Under the pieces are notes generated by a model. That model made no database searches, had not been told where the DNA came from, and worked only from the letters and a program-made list of their open reading frames with translations. A program made the translations under genes and the position numbers. A stretch of 64,000 bases of DNA from Wuchereria bancrofti (taxonomy: Eukaryota; Nematoda; Chromadorea; Rhabditida; Onchocercidae), in the NCBI GenBank assembly GCA_005281725.1, contig SSBO01000003.1, forward strand, positions 2,717,824-2,781,823, in the 5' to 3' direction. Shown here one piece after another: positions 23,982 to 36,390 of the stretch (within the stretch, counting starts at the first letter, position 1; every line of letters starts with the position of its first letter).

Positions 23982-26565
23982 TCTAATATATTTAAACGTA
24001 CGTATTCTACCAATCATTATTTGTATTACATTTGAAAAACTTTCTAATTTTAAAATTCTTCAATTGTAATTTTTTATGAATCTAGTTTTAGCATTTGTCA
24101 TTCGTCATCATCGGTTAAATTTTTACCCACCCACTGGTTGTTAGTTTTTCAAATACAAAAGTCTTTATTCTTCGTGCTACTATTGTTACTATTACTATTA
24201 CCATTACTACCAATTATTACTATTACTGTTACTAATAGAATATCATTAGCAATTACAATTTAGATTTCCACTTTTCCTTCATACATGTCATTGTTAATCA
24301 TCTCTAATTAACACTATCTTTAAAAAATTAATCAGTTTCTGTTTCTTTAGAAAATCAGTTTCGAAATTAATCAATGCTATTTCTTAATATTACAGAAAAG
24401 CAGATTTTTGATGGAACTTAACAAAAAAAAAATTTTTTTCCATATATTTATTTATCATTTTCTATTTTTTCATTTAATAAATTTTTATTTTAATAAGTCT
24501 TATGTTTACTTTGTGAAAATTTAAGTACTGATTTAGTTATTTAGTAATGAATGCAAATGTTAAGGAATGATTCTATGGGATCATATTAAAGATGTTATTT
24601 GATTCCTATTTACCTATAAATTAATTAAAATTATGATAAATTTTTGCAAATTTATCAAAGATCATATGGTACTTAATTTATAATACTTTGTACAAAAGTC
24701 TATTATTTGATGTAAGACGGCGGTTCATCAGTTATGGTATAATTACAAATTAGAGTTAATTATAATAAACCACTGGAGAGAGAAGGAGAGAGTATTCATA
24801 TATTAATTTTGCTTGTTGTTCAATTTAGATTTAATGATTAAAATTATCTATTCTTTTTAGAGCCTTCGGTGTTTCTTGAATTTAACAAAAACTTTCAAAC
24901 AATCTTTCTTTTTTATACTTAATTACTTTTTCCTACACATTTTTAAAGTACATGAAAATTTGATATGCGTAAACAGAAAAACAAGTTAGATTGAAGGATT
25001 CGAAATTTTATATTCAAATTTATTTTAAAATTTCATTGGATAATTAGGGATAATTGAATTATCTCTAATTACATATTTATAGCAAGTATACCGTGTCTCT
25101 TTTCTTTCTTTTTAATTAAGCTTTATTTTTGTTTGTTCTTTTTTATCCAATGATCAAAAAAATTGAAATTCATGAATTGGAATTATTTCGTAATCCAGTT
25201 TAATTTATTAATGAAATACAAATCTTTCTCATTTACTCATAGAACAATTTAACTAAAAGTTACACTTGAATTTCATTCAGTTCAACAATTCATAAATTTT
25301 AATATATTCTAGTTCTCATAAACTTTCTCTTATTTTTCACTCTGTCTGAATCAATTACTAATATCCAATACATTAATAATTGAGATCAAATTTGTTAATG
25401 AAAAGTGAACTAAAACATTTATTAAGACCATTTCAAAAAAAAAAACTAACAAATAACAAACAATTTTTAATGCTTCAACCATTTCGAATATTTAGCTACT
25501 AAACGCTGAAAAGTCTTTTCAAATTACAGTGTGAGGATAAAAGGATTGCAAATCAAATGATCATTTGTCTTTAAAAAAAAAAAAAATGTTTCTTACAAAA
25601 AAATAAAGGAAATAAAAAAAAGTGAAAAAAATAAAGTAAAAATTTGGTATAAATCAATAATTTGATTAATATTTCAATTGTTATACTTGTCCTTATTTGA
25701 TAAGGTAATGTTTAATAGATGATATTTTCTGGCAGATTTTGAATAGACGAGCATTTGAAGTGAAGGAGAATATTATTCAATAACTCTTTGATTCCTCTCT
25801 CTCTCCTCCTTGTCCATTTTCAATTATTACATTGACGATAATGGCGGTAGTAGTGGTAGTGGTGTGGTAATAGTCGTGAGTGGCGGTAATGGCAGTGAAT
25901 TATCGAGTATTTAATGATTTCCAATTCAACCGTTCTTCTAAATCACCTTCTTCTAGTCCATTTAGCTTCCCATGTTGGATGATTATCAATGAATTTTTTC
26001 TCATCAATAAAAAAATTATCTCTATTCTTCATTTCCACATTCTGTACTTATTGTTATTGTTGTTGCTATTATTGTTACTGTCGTCGTTACTACTGTTGTT
26101 ATTGTCGTTGTCAGTGTTCTTATTGCTGTTGTTGTTGTTTGTTGTTACCGTCATTTTTGTTACTTTACTGTTGTTGCTGTTGCTACTACTACTACTACTA
26201 ATGCTAATATCTCTATGGCTCGATTGAAATTGGTTTGAATTTTATGTCAGAATGGGAATTTTTGGAGATTTGAGATGTTTAACAATGGGTTTATTTCGAA
26301 AAGAACATGCTATTGTTAATTGTCAACATACAATTTGAAATGTCATTAAATGTCCTATTATCAGATTCTATTAAAACTAGTAATATCTTCTGCCTATTTT
26401 AGGCTTACTAAAAGATTGTTTCTTTTTATTTCCTTTTCAGCCATATTTTACTTTCTATTCTGAAATGATTTTATTTAATAATTGATTATTTCTTATCCAT
26501 CAAAGATGATTTAGTATGAAATTTCATTTGTATAAATTGGTAAGCAAAATTAATTTTAATGTTAT

Positions 26566-26703
26566 AGAAGAGGTCGAACTTTGGGATGGCATAAATTTCA
26601 TTTCCAAGAATTTCTGGAATATCGTTTTGATTCTAACAGATTATTGATTGTCAATTATTTAATCAACCAACTGACCGGTCCGATCGTATCAGTTGGAATT
26701 TAG
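26566..26703 (+). CDS. Candidate exon or small ORF (unrecognised)
   Basis: Plus-strand open frame of about 45 codons ending in TAG, encoding RRGRTLGWHKFHFQEFLEYR and then a hydrophobic end (INQLTGPIVSVGI). Residue usage is unusually balanced for this AT-rich region. No splice partner or family was recognised. Confidence 0.18.
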   Translation, partial: RRGRTLGWHKFHFQEFLEYRFDSNRLLIVNYLINQLTGPIVSVGI

Positions 26704-29700
26704 ATGACTGTTGGCATAAATACCAACAATTCTCCCCTTTCCACTGCTACCCTTATCGGCATCTCCTGCTCTATCTTGAGTGATTCGTCAACAAAGATTT
26801 CAACAAAGATGTTTAACAAACAAGGAGAGAATGACTAGCATATATGATGACCCATCTTATCAAAAGCACTGATAAGATTTAAATTATTACCTAAAATTTT
26901 TAATTGCTATTTTCAATTTGTTCTTTCAATTGTGATATTTCAATTAAGATTTTCAGTTAAATTTTCATCATTGTTAAATAGTGAAGTAGCAACAAACAGA
27001 TAGTATCGAATCATTGGTCAAATATTGAGATAAATTGTTGTTGAATGGCTAAGTTAAAGCACAATTCAATCTCAAAAATGTCCATATATATAGCTCATGA
27101 GTTAAATTAAGAGCTAAGAGAATTTAGCATACATTATGATATTGACTGCTTCTATGACACTAATTCCGATCACTTTTAATGCATATAAATAATGAATTAA
27201 AATTTTAATTCCCATCTGCAACATTTTGAATTTTTTTTACAGATATTTAATATTTATAACATTTAATCTACTAATATTTTCACTCGAAAATTTTACTACC
27301 TATCTCAATAAAGTATCAGTAGTCTAATTCTTGGGATGTATGCTTTAACTGTGGAATGTTTAATGTAAATTTTTTGGAATTGCTGAAAATATTTATCAAA
27401 TATCTATCATTTATCGCTAATCTGGTTCTATTCATCAATTTTGCAATAAAACTTCTTTGAGAAATTCACTTCCATTTATCTTTTAGCAGTGACGACTGAT
27501 TCTTTCGTGCAAATTAAGCTTAGCGAAAAGAAAAAAAGAAAACCACAATTTTTTTTACATTATTTTTGAACTTTCATTCCTTAAACTTTTCCGAGAATTA
27601 TCCACAAAAATTTCCCTAATCGTATGATTACTGTTAAATATCGGAGAATGCAACAGTTACCAAATTATCTTTCCGGAAATTCATCTTTCATTAGTCTTAT
27701 TCGTTTTCTTTTCTTTTCTTTTCTTTGTTTCCCTCTATTTATTAGTATTTCATTTCCACTCGAATTCAGTTTCTCAAGGAAAGAAAGAAAAAACGAAAAA
27801 CTTTCTTCCTTTTTTTTTTAAAATTTTTTTTGTGAAAATGCAAACTATAAATTTTTAGTTTTTCATCACTCAACAAAAAGACAAGAGATTAATTGCTTCA
27901 CTAAACTTCTGTTCCGTTGAAACCCATCGGTTTCTTTTTTCTTTTTTGCCTAAACTTTTAGATTAGTTGAAACAATTCAAAAATTTAATTCGTTCAAAAA
28001 ATTCTGGAAGAAAAATTTAAAAAAAACTTATTCCAAATTTCGTTTTCTTTCTTTTCAACAATAAGATTAATTAAAAAAATGATTTTGAAAAACATTTGCA
28101 TAATAAAAAAGAGGAATCATTAAATTGTAAACATTGAATTGTTTTGAAGGAGAGAAAGGAGGTTTTTGATTTTAATTCGATTAGTGTTCAGGACATATCA
28201 TTAATTTTATTCCTAAATTTTTGAGTGAGAAATTGAAATTAAATTGTTTTTAGAATATTAAAATATTTTCCTGTCTTACATGTATAATTATTACATGCAT
28301 ATCTGCAAACATGCATTCTTGCTCTCATTTACTTATAATTGTTATTCATTATATCTTTAATTATTAATTATGGAAAAATTCATGAAAAAAACAAAGCAAT
28401 GAATTGAAAAATATTTTTTTTATCTTTTTTAGTAAATTTAATCAAAAATAGCAATAAATCTCATAATTTATCATTTTTCACATGAAAAAGATCATTCCGA
28501 AATTTCTAAAAAAAAAAAAAGCTTTCCACATCAATTGTGTACTTTTTTTATTATTAGCAAACAATAGCCAAAGTTTCATTTTTTTCAAATTATCAAAATT
28601 TTTTTTGGTTTGTGAGAAAAATTTTCTAGCAATTTTATATTTCGTTTTATGTTTACTGAATCCGGCAAGCAATGAAGTCATTAATTGATCTGTTCATTGC
28701 AACTGATATTAAAAAAAGAAATAATTCTTAAAATTCAAAAATTTCTTCCATCTTTTTACTGCATTGCTTTATATTTAATCCGTTCAAAGGACACTTTTTT
28801 TCTTCGTTTTTTGTTTTTTTTTTTCAAACAGTTTAACTTTATTTTCTTTTTAATTATTATACAAAAGTTACAGTATTTTTCCATTTAGAATTGATGACAC
28901 ATTGATACGTTGATTTACTTGCTGATAATGAATAAATTAGACTTAAGAGATAATTAGACTAATTATTACAAGTATGAAATATGGCGTTTTTTGGTTTTAT
29001 TTTCCTCAAAAAATTTTTTATGTATTTTAGAGTTACAATAGGGTAAATTGACCGGAAAGATGAGAGACTTGCAAACTTACAACTTAATTTGCAATACATC
29101 TTTTACTTGAAAAACTTTTACTTTCAATGTGCAACTACAGCAAGAATGAAAATATTGAAATTGTATAAGTTTAAGAGAAATCAATTTATCTAATCGAACT
29201 TTAAATTTGATCAATCACTGACACATTTAGCGCTGCATGATATGTGACGCTTTTTATTCATTCTCATTTCAAATATTATGATGAAATTATTGAAAGCTTT
29301 ATCTATTCACTTATTTTTTTTCTTCATATTTTAATTTTTGAGCTTTTTTTTAAAAAAAGATGAAAACATATTGAAGTAGTTTTAAATAATAATGCACTTT
29401 CTTTGAAAATTTTTTTTTATGAAGTGGAGGTTAAAATGAAATGTGTACATTTCAATCTCATTACTACAACTAATTTGACCTCATTCATTTTCTCTCATCT
29501 ACCAATGAACCCTCTCTCTCTTTCTCTCTCTCTCTCTTCATTTATTTATCAAATGAATTCGTACAGTTTAATTGATAAGTCATTTTGAGATGAAAGAGAG
29601 GAAGAGAAAATGATATATGCTCATCATGTAAAAATTTCTATGATACCTTTTGGCCTAATTACTTTATGCATTCTTCTTTACAATAATATTTAAATGTTTA

Positions 29701-32700
29701 AAGTTTAGCTTTTATCAAATTTCACACTATCATTTTTTTTTTTTTTGTTTATCTTTATTTCTCTATTGTATCATTTTTTCTTCCTTTTCATTTATAATAT
29801 AGTTAAAATTTGATAATATCAAAATAAAATGAACCATTTATTGTAAATTTATTATGAACATTGATTAAGTTATTTTCATCTTATCATTCTACCTAATTTT
29901 TTCTCTTACCTATACTAAAAATAACTTGTAAAGTTTAATTTTTATCACTTTGCCTATTTATTCATCTGTTTCTTTGTTCGCTTATTTCAAGCATTCTATC
30001 CTTTCTATCCTATTTCATCCCTATCCATCTGCTATTTTTACAACAATTTCTCACAAAATCATGTCATGAATAATTTGCATTTTCAATTCACTTACCTTTT
30101 ACCTTTCTTCTACCTTTTGCGCATCTCATTTCTTTGCTATTATTTGTAAAGTTTCAAACTTTATGCACCACTGAATTACAATTTCAAAATAGTACAATTT
30201 GACAACATTTTGTAAATTTCCAATAATTATCTTTTCATTTGGGTGGAAATTTTGAAACCTATTAAAATTGTACTTCTTTTTTGAAATTTTTATTGGTTAC
30301 TAAATGTTCTTTTAACAAATGTTTTTTTCTCCTCTAATCAGAATCCTTTTTATATGTTACTGATAATAATAATTGCGTAACTATGATAAGCATATTTCTT
30401 GGAAACTTCAAGCTAGTATCTGAATTCTGTGATATATCATTTAAATATGCGTTTGTATGCATGTTTATTTCTTAAGAAATAAAAAATTCATTCATTTTCT
30501 TTAATAAAATAGTATTCCTCTAAGTTACAATTAATCATAATGATAACTGAACTGATATGAAAGTAATTTTCCAACGCAATTTTTGTCATGTTATCTTATT
30601 TTGATTTTCTTAATTCTAAATTCATGTCTTTAAAGAGTTCGAAAAAAAAACGAGAAACTATTTTCTTAAATCATTTTTATTTACCATAATTTTTACAATT
30701 ATTAATGAGAGAACATATTATTACTTATTGTAAGCGAAAGAAGAAAATTTTTTTCTTTTTTTTGGAAAAAGAGGTCACAATTTTTTCATTTTGTCACATT
30801 TTCTATTCAGTCTAAAAAAAGAGATGAAGAAATGATTTTAAAAAAAAAATAGGAGAAAAATTCATTTTCCATTAAATATATTATAAATTTTGCATCTATT
30901 ACATTTATTGAAATATCAATTAATTATTAGAAGATATTATGATAATGGTAGTTAAAAGATAGAGGGAAAGAGAGAGAGAAAAAAAGAAAGTGAAGTTGAT
31001 TGAAAATGAGGTAGATAGGAGTTAACAGTAAAAATTGTTGTGACAGCGATAAAATGAGTGATTAATGGTTGGTAATTTTAGATGAGATTGGATTTGTTGG
31101 TATGAAAGGTAAATTTTTTTTTTCCTGGCTGAGAAAAAATTATTACAAAAACTTTCAGTCTATTAAGGAATAATTTTATTGGAAAAATTTCTCATCTTGA
31201 AAACATTCACCAGTGATATTAATCGGTGAGAAAAAAATATGTAAACAAATTTAATTTTTTACACATTTAAAAACTGCTTTGAAATCTCTAAAGTATTTTC
31301 ATTTTCTTTTTTGGAGTTTTATAAATATTTCTATTATTATCATTTTTTATTGTTTATTGTCTTTTTGTTTTAACAGATTTAATTTTTAATTCTGTCTGTT
31401 TTTGAAATTTAAGTTATTGTAATCTGCATAAGATGATACAGGTGATGGAGGAGAAAAAATAAGGTTAATTAAAACATGAAGCTAAAAAGTTTAAAATTCT
31501 TGAAAAGTTTTTTCTTCTTTGATTGCTTAGATTTACAAATTCTAAAATTTTTTTTTTCAGTTTAGTGCAATTTGATCATATAGAAATCTAAAGAAACGAT
31601 TTTTCTCATTCATTTATTGTAATTGTTATATAAATATAGTTTACACATGGAAAAGGAATCTTCGAAGCTTTAAAATCAAAATTTCAAATCAATTGAAAAA
31701 TAAATTAAAAATTTTAATGACTTGCTCAATTTTTTTTTAATTTATAAAAATATTAGCAAAAGTCTTCCATTGTTAATTGCCATATTAATTACATGGAGTG
31801 CTGCATTTAATTTTTTAAATTTAATTATATCAATTGTTAATTGATTAGATATCATTTCAAACTTCGTTAAAATTCTTTACACTTTAAGCATCATGAAATG
31901 GAATTTATCACATTGCTGAAAGTTATTTCATGACATTTTCGATTTTGTTTTCTTTCATTTCTAATTTCATTCCATTTTCCTCAACAACACTTCATGGTTA
32001 TGCTAAAATTTCGAAGAATTAAATTTCCTTTTTTTTTTTTGTATTGAAACTAGCTATATTGGAGTTTCTTTAAATATGGTATGGCCTACTTTTCTGCTGA
32101 AAAATTATCTATTAATTTTTCGAGTTTTTTTTATTTACAACAAAAGTAATTGATTTTGCAATGGTATAATAACATTACAATAACATTTAACACTTAAAAT
32201 TATTTATTGCGCCACATGTAATAATTTATTTGAAACTTTTATAGTGCGAAGAAAAAAATAAAAAAAAAAAAGGAAGAAAAATTAGGTAATTCAAATGTAA
32301 GATGCAAATTTTTTTTTCCAATTTTTTGATCAAATTTGAGAATAAAATCTATTCATCCCGTTTAAAATGATGAATAATGATTTTATCAAATTTATTTTTA
32401 CTAAAATATTTACAAAATTTATCAGCTGTTCACGAACTTTAGTAATCAAACATTTCAATGATTGGTTTTGAACATGTTGAAATTCTCTCTCTTACTTTCT
32501 TCAAAACATTCTCAATTCCATGACTATCTTCTTCTCTGCTATATTACTTTTATTTCGATTCTCTTTTTTCTTCCTTTCTTTCTCTTTTTTTTCAACCCGA
32601 ATATTTCATAGTTTTTAGGTAGCTTTTGATGAAACTTTAAGATATTTGTCAGTTGGCTAGAAAGCTAAAAAGCTCTTAGTACAAAGTACAATTTTTATCT

Positions 32701-33380
32701 TTCTCAATTTCTCCATTAAGTTTAAAAATAAAAAAAATGGAGGCAAACATTTAAAATTGTTTGCAAAAAAAAGAAAGTGTTAACAAATAAATATAATGTC
32801 CTTTTTGTTTTTCTCATAGGTTAAAAATCTTTCTCATAAAGTTCAAAAACTTTTTCAAGCTTTCCAAGATTAGCTGTGTTATTCCTTTAGCGCTTCCAAC
32901 AACTTTACATTTCTTTTTTATCTTTTCATTTTGTTAAAAAAAAAATTTTTTTTCTACTTTTTTTTTAAACTGCATTAGATAATTATTTTCAATAATTATA
33001 TTGCAAAAGCATTTATCATTTTATTAAATTTCCTTCCTACTACAAGCGTTTAATTCATATTTTTCCACGTAATTTTAACTATTGTTTTGTTTTTTGATAA
33101 ATTTTTATGTGAAATTCATTAGTAACTAATTTCAAATAATTACAAAAAGTTTAGCCTCCAGATTACTGTAAAAATTAATTTATGAACTATAGTGAACTAC
33201 GTTAAACTTAATGTTGTAATAATGTGGTGGCTAATAAAAATATTGAAAAAATGCACAAATTCCCTATGATACAGAAGGGAATAGTCAATTTTCTCAAATA
33301 GAACTATGTTTATTCCATTTTTCTGAGTTTTTTTATTATAAATTTTTCAAATTGTCAAGTAAATTTCCATTTTTTATAAA

Positions 33381-33494
33381 GTTTTTTTTTAAGGACCCTA
33401 CTATTGCCAATAATTTAATTTAGATGAAAAATAAATGGTTTTTTTTTAAAAATCCTATTATTGCCAATAATTTAATTTATATGAAAAATAAATG
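33381..33494. repeat. 57-bp tandem duplication
   Basis: Units 33381-33437 and 33438-33494 share poly(T), CCTA(C/T)TATTGCCAATAATTT and GAAAAATAAATG, with a handful of differences between the copies. Simple local duplication. Confidence 0.9.
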
Positions 33495-36390
33495 GTAAAA
33501 ATTCGGAAATATTTATTTCGATTCAAATTTGATTCATTCGCTATTCAATAGGAAAAATTTTAAACAGAATAATGTTATGTCAATAAATTTAGAGCATAAT
33601 AATAATTTCGAATAAAAATTTAACGAACTATTTTACGATATTTTTTTGAATATTATTACTTCGGACAAATTTTTCAATTTAATTTGTTTGATTTCAAATT
33701 AATCCAGCAATAGAAGTGTATTTTGATTAAAACTGGAATATAGTAAAAGTGCTAATTTATTTCTTCCTCTTGCAATTATTATCATTTGTGAAATTTTTGT
33801 TAAGCAATCTTTTTTTCTAGACAAGCTTTCAGACATACTCAATTTAACAAGCTATTTCATTTCATACTTGCAACTTTTTAATTTTAGCTCATCATCGATT
33901 ATCATCGCTAATCAGTTTCAGTTCTTTTCGAGTTCCGCTCATTGCAATTTTTCGCAGTATTTGTGTTTCTAATGAGTTGAAACAATTGTTTTTAAACAAA
34001 AATCAGTTCATCCATCTCATACTTCAGTTGATTACTTCTTCTTCTCTCTCTCTCTCTCTCTCTCCCTCTCTTTGATAATGTCAACTAAAATTGGCCTACT
34101 ATTCATTCCTTGTCACAGATTGAATCATTTACTTCTCATTTTTTCTTTAATATTCATTCTATACCTGATAATTGAGCTAATATCTAATAAATGAGCTATT
34201 CGTATATTTGAAAGTTTAATCACTTTTGCAACTAATTTTATGGCTAAATATATTGAATATTATTGAATTGTTTGTTATTTCACTCTATTTTTCAAATTTC
34301 ATTTTATATCTAAAATATTATGCAAATATCTTTGAGCTGTACTATCATTACACTCATCTCACAGTGATTAACTTATAATATTGCAATATCAATAATTGTA
34401 TTCGCAAAAGATTCTACAATTAAGTTACAACTATTGGTCGTACAAATTCTGATTCTCAAGGATTTTTTTTTTTTTGTAACTTAAGTTTAATTTAGATTTC
34501 TTGTATTTTTTTTTAATTCAAATATTAATGTGACAGATTTGTGAAGAATTATGAAGCGAATGTGATAAATTTGGTGAGAATCACGAAATGCACATTACGC
34601 ATTGCATTTTTCTTTCCATCATTAATGCATTTCAAATTTTAAAATTACTAGCTCATGTGATGAAAAAAGTTAAGACCTTTACTTTATTATTAATATAATT
34701 AGCTTATTGAAATAGACTCTTTGGATTATTTTACTGTTGATTGCATATAGTATGGTATGCCACTTCTGAATTTTGATCCTCAAATTCCAATTATTAATTA
34801 TATATCTACAATCTGCTAGTAGGCCAATTGTTAATTCTTACTAGTCTGAATAAAGACTTATCAATCCAAATTCTATTCCTAAAGTAACGAAAAGCATCAT
34901 CCAATAACCAAAATATAATTTTAATAAATGATGTGACGTGTTTTGATCGTACGTGGAATTAGTGTGTATTTCTGCATTCTTCATAAATACAAAAGTTTTT
35001 ATGTGAAATGTTTCTCAAATGTATTTTTCATCTTTTCTTGCGTACAAAATTCGAGACTAAACGAGAGAAAGAAAGAGAGAAAGAAAACGAAAAAGTTAAA
35101 GAATTAAAAAAATTTTTAAATTATTTTGTTATTGCAGATTGAAGATATCAGTGAAGAATTGTGAGGTCAAGGACAACACCGTTTTACAGTGATGTTCATT
35201 GAACGTCATCCGATTATAAAGGTTATAACTGATCCTTCTTTTTTGCTTCTTATCGATAATTTCAATTTTTATGATATGATAATTAACTTTTATTTTATTT
35301 TAGATATAAAGAATGTTTTCTTTATTGCTTGTTGTTTCATTCCACTGCAACAATTTTATCCAATGATTTGACAATTTATACGGAATAATTTTGATAATAT
35401 GAGATTATTTAACGAAAAATTTAATTAAATATTTTAATTCAAAAAATGAATTTATTAAAAATTCGTCTTACTAAACTGTTACTATTTATGTAGTTAATCA
35501 AATAAGTGAAATATATTTCATTTCTTTATGTTTTACTTTTTCTTTAAAAAAAAAGGAACCTCCTTAATCCTAAAATAGGAATATATTATCATATTTATTA
35601 TTAAAATTTAAAAATAACAATGTTAAATTTATCGTCGAGCATGCGGTAATTATTCTTGCAACATTTTCAATTAATACATTTTAAATAAGCTTAAATTTGA
35701 GACAATTATTTGTCATTCATTGTGATTCAGAATGATTCAGATGTTTTTTAATTCTACTAAATTTACAATTAAATGTGTGTATGTGAGAGGAAGAGAATGA
35801 GAGAGGGAAAAAAAGGAGGGAGAGAGTTTACATGTTTTATTTTCACAATAAAATATAAGAGAATTCTGATGAAGCTGGTTACAGATGCTGTTTTTAAATT
35901 GTGCTGAATGAGTTATTCAAATTTGGAAGTGATATTTGATTTAATAAACTGATTAAGCGATAATAAATTAATGCTTAATTGATTTTTATTTTTTAATGTT
36001 TTTGGGTTGTAACTGCAAAATGGGAGTAAGATTAAGGAAGTTTAACTTAGTATTTATTTAACTACTTAATTTAGAAGTTTAACTTAGCATCCATTTAACT
36101 TAGCTAATATTTATCAATAAATTAAAATTATTTATGATTTGTTAATAGCTTATTTTAATTTATTAATAAGAAATGGATACGGACCAAATATTGATTGATT
36201 GGCATCAACAGATCACTCTTATCTTTTTATTATTTCATATTTTGTTGTATGTTTCTTTTATATGCCAATTTCAGGAATTTGGTTATGCTTTTATGGATGG
36301 CATCAGCGAACGATACGAACGGAACAGCTCGATAATTCTTATTCCGATAAAAAGTTGCTTGAAATAAATCATACTTTTCTACCAAATACG

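Larger units (their letters stand above)
23401..36270. other. Gene desert, AT-rich, with scattered repeats
   Basis: No recognisable gene. Contents seen: a 44-bp perfect palindrome (23938-23981), (TTG/TTA)n runs at 26045-26205 that create a long leucine-only open frame, a coding-like open frame at about 26560-26703 and a CT-rich microsatellite near 29515-29540. Further on there is a 57-bp tandem duplication (33381-33494), a (CT)n tract at 34042-34072 and a G/A-rich tract at 35780-35830. Long T- and A-runs are common. A segment at 35148-35221 with acceptor TTATTGCAG and a GTTATA donor could be a 5' exon of the next gene. Confidence 0.45.

Noticed and set aside
25880..26227. 115-codon plus-strand frame with a long poly-leucine end
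   Set aside because: The end is a (TTG/TTA)n repeat translation. No signal peptide plus domain structure and no splice partners; the alternate frame is poly-C/Y.
28478..28888. Overlapping 60-68-codon frames on both strands
   Set aside because: Residues are almost only K, F, I, L and N from A/T runs, and frames are simultaneously open on both strands.
36199..36390. Hydrophobic N-terminal extension of the WH2 frame as a signal peptide or TM segment
   Set aside because: The segment before 36275 is the pyrimidine-rich tract of a splice acceptor (ATATGCCAATTTCAG), so the hydrophobic translation is intron sequence.
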